64,000 nucleotides of DNA from positions 1 to 64,000 of the forward strand of contig NZ_JABBPE010000002.1 in the NCBI RefSeq assembly GCF_012927455.1, read 5' to 3'. The DNA is from Polaromonas sp. (GTDB lineage Bacteria; Pseudomonadota; Gammaproteobacteria; Burkholderiales; Burkholderiaceae_C). Below the pieces are notes generated by a model. That model did no database searches. It saw only the letters and a program-made list of their open reading frames with translations, and was not told where the DNA came from. A program made the translations under genes and the position numbers. Shown piece after piece: positions 44,308-53,044 of the stretch (position 1 is the first letter of the stretch; every line of letters begins with the position of its first letter).

Positions 44308-44344
44308 GGCTGGGCCGACGGCACCACCACGAACAAGAAAAATC

Positions 44345-45823
44345 ATGCCCGGCCACGTGCTTGCTCCGTGCGACGAAGGAATCATTCAGGCTCAAACCGC
44401 TTGCAGTGAGTCGCCGCTGCCGCGAAAAGGCTTTGCGCTGGCAGCCACCGTGCTCGGCTCTTCCATGGCGTTTATTGACGGGTCCGTCGTCAACGTCGCA
44501 CTGCCGGCAATTCAAAGCGATCTGGCCGGCCGCCAAGGCGCCAATCTGGCTGACATGCAGTGGGTGATCAACGCCTACCTGCTGGCACTGAGCTCGCTGG
44601 TACTGGTGGGCGGCTCGCTCGGCGACCGGTTTGGGCGCCGTACCATTTTCATCACCGGCATCGCGCTTTTCTCGGTTGCTTCTGCGGCGTGCGGGTTTGC
44701 CACCGGCACGCTCGCTCTGATTGCAGCGCGCGCATTGCAGGGTGTGGGTGCGGCGCTGCTGGTGCCCACCAGTCTGGCCATTCTGGGAAATCTGTTTGAG
44801 GGGAAGGCGCGCGGCAAGGCGATCAGCACCTGGGCCGCATGGGCTGCCATCACGGCGGCGGCAGCGCCGGTGCTGGGCGGCTGGCTGGTCGATGCGCTGT
44901 CGTGGCGCGCGATTTTCTTTCTGAACTTGCCCATTGCTGTAGCCGCAGTTGCCCTGGCGTTGTACGCCGTGCCCGAAAGCCGTGTCGCGCGGGCGCCGGC
45001 GCAACTCGACTGGCTGGGCGCGCTGCTGGTGGCCTTAGGCCTGGGCGCCCTCACCTATGGGTTGACGCAGGCGCCGGCGCAGGGCTGGCGTGCATTCAGC
45101 GTGCTCGGCTCACTTGCACTGGGCCTGGTGACGCTGCTGGCTTTCGTGCTGGTACAGGCGCGGGTGCGCTCGCCCATGATGCCCCTGGGCCTTTTTCGCT
45201 CGCCTGATTTTATGGGGGCCAATCTGCTGACGCTGCTGCTGTACTTTGCGCTGAGTGGCGTGTTGTTTTTTCTGCCTTTTGTGCTGATTGGCGCTTTTGC
45301 TTATTCGGCTACTGCGGCCGGCGCGGCGCTGCTGCCGCTGTCACTGGCGCTAGGCTTGCTGTCTTCCGCCACCGGTCGCCTGATGCAGCGTTTTGGCGCG
45401 CGCCTGATGCTGACGATCGGGCCCGTCATTGCCGCGGCAGGCCTGGCGCTGCTGGCATTGCCGAGTGAGGGCTGGTCGTATTGGACTGGCTTTTTCCCTG
45501 GCATGCTGGTGCTGGGCCTGGGCATGACGCTTGCCGTGGCGCCGCTGACCACAACCGTCATGAACGCGGTAGCGACATCGCATGCAGGCATTGCCTCGGG
45601 CGTGAACAACGCGGTGGCGCGGGTCGCGGGTTTGTTGGCCGTGGCGGCGATGGGTGTGGTCTTTAGCTTGGCACTTGGGCAGCAAGTGCAAGGCGCTCCG
45701 CCCGAGGATTTGATCCGGGCGTTTCGCTTTGTGGTGCTTGCGGCTGTGCTGTGTGCGCTGGGTGCGGCGGCCTGCGGTGCGCTGTTTATCAAGGCCGGGA
45801 TAACGCCAGAGCGCCAGTCCTGA
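44345..45823 (+). CDS. DHA2-type (EmrB/QacA) MFS drug transporter
   Basis: 492 residues with about 14 membrane segments. Motifs: FIDGSVVNVALPAIQSDL (TM1), LGDRFGRRTIFITGIALFS (motif A), LQGVGAALLVPTSLAILGNL (motif B/C area). Proton-driven exporters of this class expel multiple drugs; no membrane-fusion partner (EmrA) is adjacent, so it may work alone in the inner membrane. Substrate unknown. Confidence 0.88.
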   Translation: MPGHVLAPCDEGIIQAQTACSESPLPRKGFALAATVLGSSMAFIDGSVVNVALPAIQSDLAGRQGANLADMQWVINAYLLALSSLVLVGGSLGDRFGRRTIFITGIALFSVASAACGFATGTLALIAARALQGVGAALLVPTSLAILGNLFEGKARGKAISTWAAWAAITAAAAPVLGGWLVDALSWRAIFFLNLPIAVAAVALALYAVPESRVARAPAQLDWLGALLVALGLGALTYGLTQAPAQGWRAFSVLGSLALGLVTLLAFVLVQARVRSPMMPLGLFRSPDFMGANLLTLLLYFALSGVLFFLPFVLIGAFAYSATAAGAALLPLSLALGLLSSATGRLMQRFGARLMLTIGPVIAAAGLALLALPSEGWSYWTGFFPGMLVLGLGMTLAVAPLTTTVMNAVATSHAGIASGVNNAVARVAGLLAVAAMGVVFSLALGQQVQGAPPEDLIRAFRFVVLAAVLCALGAAACGALFIKAGITPERQS

Positions 45824-45861
45824 GGCCTCATACCCCGCGCTCACGGGGGAACCATGAGGCC
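45824..45861 (+). terminator. Long hairpin after the MFS gene
   Basis: GGCCTCAT (45824-45831) pairs with ATGAGGCC (45854-45861), with an inner CCCCGCGCTCACGGGG. No T-run follows, so it could be a weak terminator or mRNA-stabilising hairpin. Confidence 0.5.
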
Positions 45862-45939
45862 GAGAGCTTAAAATTGTCGGTTCGGCTAGCAACGCCTTTC
45901 CCGGCACTTGCGCCCTTCCACCCTTCAGAAATTTCGCCC

Positions 45940-47211
45940 ATGCCATTTTCCTCACTGGGCCTTTCGTCCGCCCTGCTGCCCGCCTTTTTGCACGCCATTG
46001 CCGACGAAGGCTACTTGGTGCCCACGGCGATTCAGACGGCGGCAATTCCAGCGATTTTGCAGGGCCGCGATGTGCTTTGCTCGGCCCAAACCGGCTCAGG
46101 CAAAACGGCCGCGTTTTCGCTGCCCATGCTGCATCAGCTGGCCGAGGCACCAGCCACCGCGCCGCGCCGCGTTCGCGCGTTGGTGTTGGTGCCGACACGC
46201 GAGCTGGCGGCGCAGGTCGGCGAAGCCCTAGTCAGCCTGGCCAAATACTTGCCGCAGCGGGTGAAGGTGGCGGTGGTCTTTGGCGGCGTTTCCATCAATC
46301 GTCAAATGATGAACCTGCGCAGCGGCGCCGACATCGTGGTGGCCACGCCGGGGCGTTTGCTGGACCTGATCGATCACAACGCCCTGAACCTTGCCGCGGT
46401 GAGCACGCTGGTGCTGGATGAGGCCGACCGCCTGCTGGACCTGGGCTTTGGCGAAGAGCTGGGTCGCATTCTGAGCCTGCTGCCAGCGCAGCGCCAGAAC
46501 CTGTTTTTCTCAGCCACTTTTCCGCCGGTAATACAGGCGCTGGCGCAAAGCATGCTGCACAACCCTTTGCGCGTCGAAGTGCAGGCGAGCGAGCAAAACG
46601 CTTTGGAGATCACGCATCGCGCCGTAGAGGTCGATGCCAGCCGTCGCACGCAGTTGCTGCGCCACTTGGTGCAAACCGAAAAATGGGAACGTGTGCTGGT
46701 GTTCGTAGCGACCAAGCACGCGGCCGAAATCGTGGCCGACAAGCTGCGCAAGGCGGACATTGAGGCCGAACCATTTCATGGTGAGTTGAGCCAGGGCAAG
46801 CGCACCCAGGTGCTGCAGGATTTCAAGATCAAGGCGGTGCAGGTAATGGTTGCAACCGACGTTGCCGCGCGCGGCATCGACATCGCCCAATTGCCCGTGG
46901 TAGTGAACTACGACCTGCCTCGCTCAGCTGTTGACTATACGCACCGCATAGGCCGCACCGGGCGCGCCGGTGAAAGCGGGGTAGCAGTCAGTTTTGTCAG
47001 CGCAGACACTGAAGCGCATTTTCGGCTTATCGAAAAGCGCCAGCGCATCAGCGTGCCGCGCGAACAGGTTGCCGGTTTTGAACCACTTGAAATCATGGTT
47101 CCGAACCCTGCCGACCTATTGTCTAACGGCGGCATCAAAGGCAAACGCCCTAGCAAGAAAGACAAGCTGCGCGAAGCGGCGGCGCAAGAACAATCACTGC
47201 CCAAGAAATAA
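45940..47211 (+). CDS. DEAD-box RNA helicase (RhlE-like)
   Basis: 423 residues from ATG 45940. Q-motif region (GYLVPTAIQTAAIPAILQGR), motif I AQTGSGKTAAF, DEAD in VLDEADRLLDLGFG, SAT in FFSATFPP, and motif VI HRIGRTGRAGE. The order and the C-terminal tail (GGIKGKRPSKKDKLREAAAQ) match RhlE-type helicases, which remodel RNA in ribosome assembly and decay. A frame upstream of 45940 is open but not needed. Confidence 0.93.
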   Translation: MPFSSLGLSSALLPAFLHAIADEGYLVPTAIQTAAIPAILQGRDVLCSAQTGSGKTAAFSLPMLHQLAEAPATAPRRVRALVLVPTRELAAQVGEALVSLAKYLPQRVKVAVVFGGVSINRQMMNLRSGADIVVATPGRLLDLIDHNALNLAAVSTLVLDEADRLLDLGFGEELGRILSLLPAQRQNLFFSATFPPVIQALAQSMLHNPLRVEVQASEQNALEITHRAVEVDASRRTQLLRHLVQTEKWERVLVFVATKHAAEIVADKLRKADIEAEPFHGELSQGKRTQVLQDFKIKAVQVMVATDVAARGIDIAQLPVVVNYDLPRSAVDYTHRIGRTGRAGESGVAVSFVSADTEAHFRLIEKRQRISVPREQVAGFEPLEIMVPNPADLLSNGGIKGKRPSKKDKLREAAAQEQSLPKK

Positions 47212-47245
47212 GCCGGCACGCGAGAAAGGCCCGCGCCTCTTTTGC

Positions 47246-47575
47246 TTATTCGGCGTCCGCTTCGTTATCTTCGGCACCCTCAGCGTCGCGCGGCCTCGCT
47301 GTGCGCAGCCCGTGTTTGGTCACAACTTCCACGTAAAACTGGTCTCCGCCTTCTTTGGCAAGGGTGTCGATCAGGCCCATCAGGGTAGCGAAATGAACCA
47401 CTTCGGCGCTGACTTCACTGTTGCCAAATTTGCAATCGAAGTCCCAATAGTCAACACCCGCGGGCAAGGCGCGGCCGCGTTCACGTTTGACGTACTTGCG
47501 GATATCGTGTTTGCTGGCTTCCAGCAAGCGATCACGGTTTTTGCCTTCAACATTTAACGAATAAGTTTTTCTCAC
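47246..47575 (-). CDS. DUF6172-type small protein
   Basis: 109 residues from GTG 47575, chosen because AAGGA lies 6 nt upstream and the family begins with (V/M)RKT. Signature: RKTYSLNVEGKNRDRLLEAS, KHDIRKYVKRERGRALP, DYWDFDCKFG. Function unknown; the conserved basic core could bind nucleic acid. The frame is open upstream to 47638. Confidence 0.75.
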   Translation of the reverse strand: MRKTYSLNVEGKNRDRLLEASKHDIRKYVKRERGRALPAGVDYWDFDCKFGNSEVSAEVVHFATLMGLIDTLAKEGGDQFYVEVVTKHGLRTARPRDAEGAEDNEADAE

Positions 47576-47731
47576 GGATGTCCTTGGGGGTGGCGGGTGT
47601 GCTGCATCGCGCTTGCGGTAAGCACCTCTTGCGGACATGAATTGAATCTGGCGCGCAACAGCGCAATTATCAGGCCAAGCGCTTGGTCGCCCTCAGCGCA
47701 ACATGCACGCTGGTGCGGGGTCTGCCTCCGC

Positions 47732-48289
47732 TCAGCTTGGCAGCAGCAGCTTGTCTATCGCCTCGTGCAGACGCTGCAAACCGAACGACACATCGGTGAC
47801 CACGCCATTGAGGTAAAAGGTCGGCGTGGCCCGCACGCTCAGATGCCGTCCGCCCAGCATGTGCTCCTGCACCCGCTGCAGGTAGACATGGTCATTCATC
47901 TCGTTCTGGTAGCGCGGCAGGTCCAGCCCTACCTGCGCCGCATAGTCGAGCAGGTGTTTTTCCTTCAGGTGCTGCTGGTTCGTGAAGAGCAATTCGTACA
48001 TCGGCCAGAATTTTCCTTGTGCGCCAGCGGCTTCCGCGGTTTCGGCGGCCAGTTCGGCATGCGGGTGTACCTCGCGCAGCGGGAAGTGGCGGAAAACGAA
48101 GCGCAACTGAGGGCCAAAGTGCGGAACCATGGTCTTCAGCGCGTTAAAGGCCTGCAGGCACGACGGGCACTCAAAATCAGCGTATTCGATGAGCGTGACC
48201 GGGGCGGAGGCCGGGCCGCGGATATGGTCAATCGCCCCGTCAGGGGAAAGCAGGGGGTCCAGCTTGGCTTTGGTGGGCATGATGGTCAC
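47732..48289 (-). CDS. DsbA-family thioredoxin-fold protein
   Basis: 185 residues. Active site CPSC (41-44, in YADFECPSCLQAF) and cis-Pro loop RATPTFYLNG. No signal peptide, so it is probably a cytoplasmic DsbA-like protein (FrnE/Na+-antiporter-thioredoxin type). The partner DsbB at 31.4 kb is distant and membrane-bound, and is not expected to act on this protein. Confidence 0.85.
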   Translation of the reverse strand: MTIMPTKAKLDPLLSPDGAIDHIRGPASAPVTLIEYADFECPSCLQAFNALKTMVPHFGPQLRFVFRHFPLREVHPHAELAAETAEAAGAQGKFWPMYELLFTNQQHLKEKHLLDYAAQVGLDLPRYQNEMNDHVYLQRVQEHMLGGRHLSVRATPTFYLNGVVTDVSFGLQRLHEAIDKLLLPS

Positions 48290-48399
48290 CTTCTGACTTG
48301 CTTGCTAAGGCGCGTACCACAGTATGCGCCGGTGCTGCGGCATGATCAATACGCCATGCGGCAGTAAAGATCAGGTCGCAAAGGCTGCTTTTTAGGAGG

Positions 48400-48642
48400 T
48401 TAGCCCGCTGCGTTTTCCAGCGCTTCATCAAGCGCCTTGCAGGAGGGGGAACAGACGGCCTGGGATTTGCCGAGAACCTTGCGTGTGCCCATCAAGGAGC
48501 GCGCGCGGTGCTTGCCGCACATGAAGCACGACATGGTGGCCGCGCCAAAAGACGTGGTGGCGGCGAAAGGTGAACCCGATACCTTTGATTTGTAGCGCAA
48601 GCCGTCTGCGAGGACGGCGGTTTTGGCGTCAGCTCTTGCCAT
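48400..48642 (-). CDS. Small cysteine-containing hypothetical protein
   Basis: 80 residues with paired cysteines CFMC and CSPSC (MSCFMCGKHRARSL; SQAVCSPSCKALDE), a pattern that could bind a zinc ion. No recognised family. Overlaps the 3' end of the upstream gene (48629-49003) by 14 bp, so the two are probably co-translated. Confidence 0.6.
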   Translation of the reverse strand: MARADAKTAVLADGLRYKSKVSGSPFAATTSFGAATMSCFMCGKHRARSLMGTRKVLGKSQAVCSPSCKALDEALENAAG

Positions 48643-49003
48643 GGTTTGGATCTTCCTTGGGTTGGTTTGTTGAAGGGTTAGGAGCCCGGCTCATCGCCAG
48701 GAGTATGGCCTGCTTAGCCTGGCGTTCCGCATCGAGCGAAGCGTCAAGCGCGGAGCGGCAAAGCCCCGCGTGTTGGTAGTTGACGTTCTCGTACAGTTCG
48801 GCCGCAGCCGGGTGCGAGTCCAGCAAGGCGCCCAGCGCCAAGCCTGGCTCGACCTCGCCTAGTTCGTCAACCAGGTGCTGCACCACTGAAAGATACTGTG
48901 CGGCACCGACCGGCTCGGCGCTACGCTCCAGCCGCTCAAGCAGCTCGGCCAGCACGTGAGTCACGGTGAGATCGGTTTGAAGATGGGGTTTGGTGGCGTT
49001 CAT
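48629..49003 (-). CDS. Hypothetical protein, overlaps small Cys gene
   Basis: 124 residues from ATG 49003 (MNATKPHLQTDLTVTHVLAE), helical (LLERLERSAEPVGAAQYLSV, VQHLVDELGEVEPGLALGAL). No known family. An in-frame extension to 49057 exists but starts in an unlikely sequence. It forms an operon with the following small Cys-rich gene. Confidence 0.6.
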   Translation of the reverse strand: MNATKPHLQTDLTVTHVLAELLERLERSAEPVGAAQYLSVVQHLVDELGEVEPGLALGALLDSHPAAAELYENVNYQHAGLCRSALDASLDAERQAKQAILLAMSRAPNPSTNQPKEDPNHGKS

Positions 49004-49112
49004 GAACGAAAACTGGGGGTTCTTTTGCCAAATACAAGCGCCTCGCAAGCGTCCCATGCCCTGCGTTGAGGCGCCTGCCGAGCCGCTTTAGCGCAGCCTG
49101 GTGGGCGCTGAC

Positions 49113-49166
49113 TGCTATGTTTTTCATAGCTGGAAGCGCTTGTCTATCATGGGTTAGGCTGACATT
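49113..49166 (+). repeat. Diverged repeat-like element (copy f)
   Basis: GCTATGTTTTTCATAGCTGG then AAGCGCTTGTCTATCATGGG and TTAGGCTGACATTT. It resembles the AT-rich TAGCT arm and GGGTTAGGCTGA tail of the other copies but lacks the GCCC/GGGC stem. It lies in the 371-bp gap before the CoA-transferase gene, which holds no other gene. Confidence 0.45.
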
Positions 49167-49374
49167 TTACCGCTAAATAAATGTGACCGCAAATTCCCCC
49201 GCATTTGCAGAAGGGTTTTGTTTGCATGCCGCAGGCTTTGCCGGTGGCCCATCTCTGCTATGTTTGCCACCATGAAATCAGGCTTTGATTTCGACTAGCT
49301 GGCAGGCAGATACAGCGACAGGCCCACCAGGCCGCGCAGCGTGCCTCAGGCGCACACCTTCCAAAGAAAATGTC

Positions 49375-50583
49375 ATGCAAAACCTTCCAAACCCAGCCCC
49401 GCCCCAGCCGCTTGCCGGCCTGCGCGTCGTTGAATTCACTCACATGGTCATGGGCCCGGCTTGCGGCATGGTGCTGGCCGACATGGGGGCCGAAGTCATC
49501 AAGGTCGAACCCATTGAAGGCGACCGCACGCGCCGACTGTTGGGCGCCGGTTCGGGCTTTTTCCCGATGTTCAACCGCAACAAGAAAAGCGTGGGCATCG
49601 ACCTGCATACGCCGGCGGGCGTCGCCGTGGCGCGCAGGCTTTGCGCCAGCGCCGACGTAGTGGCAGAAAATTTCAAGCCGCGCACGATGGCCAAATATGG
49701 GCTCGACTATGCCAGCCTGAGCGCCACCAACCCGCGCCTTATTTACGTCAGCCACAAGGGCTTTTTGCCCGGCCCCTACGAGCACCGCACGGCGCTGGAC
49801 GAGGTGGTGCAGATGATGGGCGGGCTCGCTTATATGACCGGCAGGCCCGGCGACCCGCTGCGCGCCGGCAGCAGCGTGAACGACATCATGGGCGGCATGT
49901 TTGGCGCCATCGGTGCGCTGGGTGCGCTGATTCAGCGCGGCATTACCGGCAAGGGCATGGAAGTGCAGTCAGCTTTGTTTGAAAACAATGTTTTTCTGGT
50001 CGGCCAGCACATGCTGCAGTACGCCATGACGGGCCAGGCGGCCGCCCCCATGCCCGACCGCATCTCGGCTTGGGCCGTGTACGACGTGTTTACGGTCAAA
50101 GACGGCGAGCAGATTTTTCTGGCGGCCGTCAGCGATGTGCAATGGGCCACTTTTTGTGACGTGCTTGGTTTTGCCGACCTGAAGGCCGACCCGCGCTACA
50201 CCAGCAACAACGCGCGCGTCACCCAGCGCCTGAGCCTGATGCCCGTGCTGCGAGAGCGCCTGGCCGCGCGCAGTGCTGCCGACCTGGCGACGCTGTTCGA
50301 AAAAGCCGGCCTACCGTTTGCGCCTATCCGCAAGCCGGAAGAGCTTTACGACGACGAGCACCTTCAAACCACAGGCGGACTGGCCGAGATCAAGCTGCCC
50401 GACGGCGAACGCGCCGGCACAACTGTGCAAACCACGCTGTTGCCCTTCACGATGGAGGGCCAGCGCCTGAAGGTGCGGCTCAATCCACCTGTGTTGGGTG
50501 AGCACACCCAGGAAGTACTGTCTGGCTTGGGCTATAGCGCCCACGAGATCGCAAGCTTGCATGAGCAGAGCATCGTGAGCTGA
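49375..50583 (+). CDS. CaiB/BaiF-family (class III) CoA transferase
   Basis: 402 residues. Landmarks: GLRVVEFTHMVMGPACGMVL, NRNKKSVGIDLHTPAGVAVA, VVAENFKPRTMAKYGLDY, and the active-site Asp in the SSVNDIMGGMFGAIGALGAL segment. It transfers CoA between carboxylates; the acid is not determined by sequence. Start at ATG 49375, since the upstream open frame lacks the family N-terminus. Alone between unrelated genes. Confidence 0.9.
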   Translation: MQNLPNPAPPQPLAGLRVVEFTHMVMGPACGMVLADMGAEVIKVEPIEGDRTRRLLGAGSGFFPMFNRNKKSVGIDLHTPAGVAVARRLCASADVVAENFKPRTMAKYGLDYASLSATNPRLIYVSHKGFLPGPYEHRTALDEVVQMMGGLAYMTGRPGDPLRAGSSVNDIMGGMFGAIGALGALIQRGITGKGMEVQSALFENNVFLVGQHMLQYAMTGQAAAPMPDRISAWAVYDVFTVKDGEQIFLAAVSDVQWATFCDVLGFADLKADPRYTSNNARVTQRLSLMPVLRERLAARSAADLATLFEKAGLPFAPIRKPEELYDDEHLQTTGGLAEIKLPDGERAGTTVQTTLLPFTMEGQRLKVRLNPPVLGEHTQEVLSGLGYSAHEIASLHEQSIVS

Positions 50584-50712
50584 CTGGGAAAAACTGGCTG
50601 CATAAGACAGTGAAATGTCCTCTCGCCCAAAACCGCTTCCAAATGGAAGAAAATAAGGCTCTGAAGCAGTTTCCTGCTTTCAAGCACCCCGAAACCCGAA
50701 AGAACACCGTAC

Positions 50713-50985
50713 ATGGCACGCCTCGTTAAATGCATCAAGCTCGGCAGAGAAGCCGAAGGTCTGGACTTTCCGCCCTACCCGGGTCCCCTAGGCAAGCGCC
50801 TCTGGGAAGAAGTCAGCAAGGAAGCCTGGGCCGATTGGATGAAGCAGCAAACCATGCTAGTCAATGAAAACCGCCTCAACCTGGCCGACGCCAGAGCCCG
50901 CCAATACCTGGCGCGCCAGATGGAAAACCATTTTTTCGGCAGTGGTGCCGATGTGGTTCAGGGCTACGTCCCGCCCACCGCCTGA
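50713..50985 (+). CDS. yggX: Oxidative damage protection protein YggX
   Basis: 90 residues, the family length. [20 protein letters not shown] with the conserved Cys7, [40 protein letters not shown], and the ending [11 protein letters not shown]. YggX limits Fe(II)-driven damage to Fe-S clusters. It is 42 bp upstream of mnmC, same strand. Confidence 0.95.
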   Translation: MARLVKCIKLGREAEGLDFPPYPGPLGKRLWEEVSKEAWADWMKQQTMLVNENRLNLADARARQYLARQMENHFFGSGADVVQGYVPPTA

Positions 50986-51027
50986 AAAGCGTCGCGATCC
51001 CAAAATCCTTTTTCGAACGATCTGCCG

Positions 51028-52968
51028 ATGTCCGAGCGCATTGAATGGCTGGACGACGGCACGCGGGACGGCAGCCCCTACAACCCGCGCTTTAGCGACC
51101 GCTACCGTAGCGAGAGCGGCGGGCTGGCACAAGCCACAGAGGTTTTTCTGAATGGTTGCGGTCTGCCCGTCGCCTGGGCCAGCCGGCCGCAATGGACCAT
51201 TCTTGAAACCGGCTTTGGCCTGGGGCTGAATTTTCTGGTGACCTGGGCAGCCTGGCAGGCTGATCCGCAGCGTCCACGCCTGCTGCATTTCGTCTCAACC
51301 GAGGCCTTTCCGACCAGCGCTGACGATGTGTTGCGCGCCGCCCGCAGCCAGCCCGAGCTGCTGCCGTTGGCCGAGCAGCTGCAGCACCAGCTGTGGGGAC
51401 TGCTGCCGGGCTTTCACCGACTGGTGTTTGCCGGTGGCCAGGTGCTTTTAACGCTGTGCATTGGGGACGCCAAAGCGATGCTGCGCGAGCAATCGTTTGA
51501 GGCCGATTCGGTCTACCTCGACGGCTTCAGTCCGCAATGCAACCCCGACATTTGGGATATTCATACGCTGAGGGCAGTGGCGCGCTGCTGCCGGCGCGGC
51601 ACCGGCGTAGCCAGCTGGACGGTGGCGCGCAGCGTGCGCGATGCGCTGGCGCAATGCGGTTTCATGGTGCACAAAGTTCCCGGTGTGCCGCCCAAGCGCG
51701 ACAACCTGCAAGGCGTGTTCAATCCGGCCTGGACGCCGAAAAAGACGCGTTCTTCCCTTGCTTCGATTCGCCGCCCCGCCGCCCGCTGCGTCGTGATTGG
51801 GGCTGGGCTGGCGGGAGCGGCCGTAGCGGCCAGCTTGGCGCGCCGGGGCTGGCAGGTCACGGTGCTGGATGGCGCAGCCGCGCCCGCTGCGGGCGCCTCC
51901 GGCCTGCCCGCCGGCCTGCTGTCGCCCCACGTATCGCCCGACGACAGCCTGCTGTCACGCCTGTCGCGCAGCGGCGTCCGGGCAACGCTGCAGCAAGCTG
52001 ACAAGCTGCTGCAAGCGGGCAGCGACTGGAGCCGCAGCGGCGTGCTGGAGTTGGGCGTCGAGCACCCGCGCAAGCAACCCGCCGCGTGGCTGCAAGACAA
52101 AGATTTAGCCGAGGCAGCGCGCGACTGGACGCGCCCGGCGACGCCTGAACAACTGGCAGCCTGCGGCCAAAGCCCCGACGCAGAGGCGCTTTGGCACGTG
52201 CAGGCGGGCTGGATCAAACCAGCGCGGCTGGTGCAGGCCTGGCTGGGTATGCGGGGCATTCAATGGCGCGGCCATGCCACGGTAAGCCAACTGATCCGAC
52301 AGGACGATGCATGGCAGCTGCTGGATGCGTCCGGGCAGGAGCTGGCTTGCGCCGATCTGGTGGTGCTGGCTGCGGGCTTCGCCAGCCGGGCGCTGGCCAG
52401 CAGCGGCGACAGTGCCGACTTGCCGGCCGTCCCGCTGGCGCTGCAGGCTATTCGCGGCCAGCTGTCTTGGGGCATGCACGGACCGGACGCGCTGGAGTCG
52501 CTGCCAGCTTTCCCGGTCAATGGCCACGGCAGCCTGCTACCGGCCTTGCCCTTGTCCGGCACGGCAGGCGGGCTGGCGTGGCTTCTGGGCTCCAGCTTTG
52601 AGCGGGACAACGCCCTGGCTGAAATCCGGCCTGAGGACAACCAGCACAACCTCCACCGCCTGCAGACGCTGCTGCCCGCAGTTGCCGACACGCTCAGGGA
52701 TGAATTTGACAGCGGCGATGTCCAGGCCTGGGCTGGCGTGCGCTGCGCCACACCGAGCCGCCTGCCGGCTGTCGGGCCACTTAATAAGCCGCCTATGCCA
52801 GGGTTGTGGCTGTGCAGCGGCATGGGCTCGCGCGGCTTGACGTTTACCGCCTTGTGCGCCGAATTGCTGGCAGCCCGGCTGCACGGCGAGCCGCTGCCGG
52901 TGGAGCAGCGCCTGGCTGACGCGCTGCTGCCGCAGCGGGGAGTGGTCGCGTCAGCACCGGACAATTGA
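51028..52968 (+). CDS. mnmC: Bifunctional tRNA 5-methylaminomethyl-2-thiouridine synthesis protein MnmC
   Basis: 646 residues. N-terminal SAM methyltransferase domain (LETGFGLGLNFLVTWAAW; DSVYLDGFSPQCNPDIW), then an FAD-dependent oxidase domain beginning VVIGAGLAGAAVAASLARRG near residue 252. It completes mnm5s2U34 on certain tRNAs; both domains are intact. In the FAD part GVRCATPSRLPAVGPL and LWLCSGMGSRGLTFTAL are conserved. A dispersed repeat follows the stop codon. Confidence 0.93.
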   Translation: MSERIEWLDDGTRDGSPYNPRFSDRYRSESGGLAQATEVFLNGCGLPVAWASRPQWTILETGFGLGLNFLVTWAAWQADPQRPRLLHFVSTEAFPTSADDVLRAARSQPELLPLAEQLQHQLWGLLPGFHRLVFAGGQVLLTLCIGDAKAMLREQSFEADSVYLDGFSPQCNPDIWDIHTLRAVARCCRRGTGVASWTVARSVRDALAQCGFMVHKVPGVPPKRDNLQGVFNPAWTPKKTRSSLASIRRPAARCVVIGAGLAGAAVAASLARRGWQVTVLDGAAAPAAGASGLPAGLLSPHVSPDDSLLSRLSRSGVRATLQQADKLLQAGSDWSRSGVLELGVEHPRKQPAAWLQDKDLAEAARDWTRPATPEQLAACGQSPDAEALWHVQAGWIKPARLVQAWLGMRGIQWRGHATVSQLIRQDDAWQLLDASGQELACADLVVLAAGFASRALASSGDSADLPAVPLALQAIRGQLSWGMHGPDALESLPAFPVNGHGSLLPALPLSGTAGGLAWLLGSSFERDNALAEIRPEDNQHNLHRLQTLLPAVADTLRDEFDSGDVQAWAGVRCATPSRLPAVGPLNKPPMPGLWLCSGMGSRGLTFTALCAELLAARLHGEPLPVEQRLADALLPQRGVVASAPDN

Positions 52969-52971
52969 TGA

Positions 52972-53030
52972 CATTTTAAGGCTCTAGCCCAATAAATACG
53001 GGCGCAACGTGCTATCTAATAAATAGCAAA
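52972..53030 (-). repeat. Dispersed repeat copy g (intergenic)
   Basis: AAGGCTCTAGCCCAATAAAT then ACGGGCGCAACGTGCTATCT. Stem GCCC-N9-GGGC, loop GTATTTATT in element orientation. Lies between the converging mnmC and response-regulator genes, 4 bp after the mnmC stop. Confidence 0.85.
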
Positions 53031-53044
53031 TGGCGCCTGTGGGT

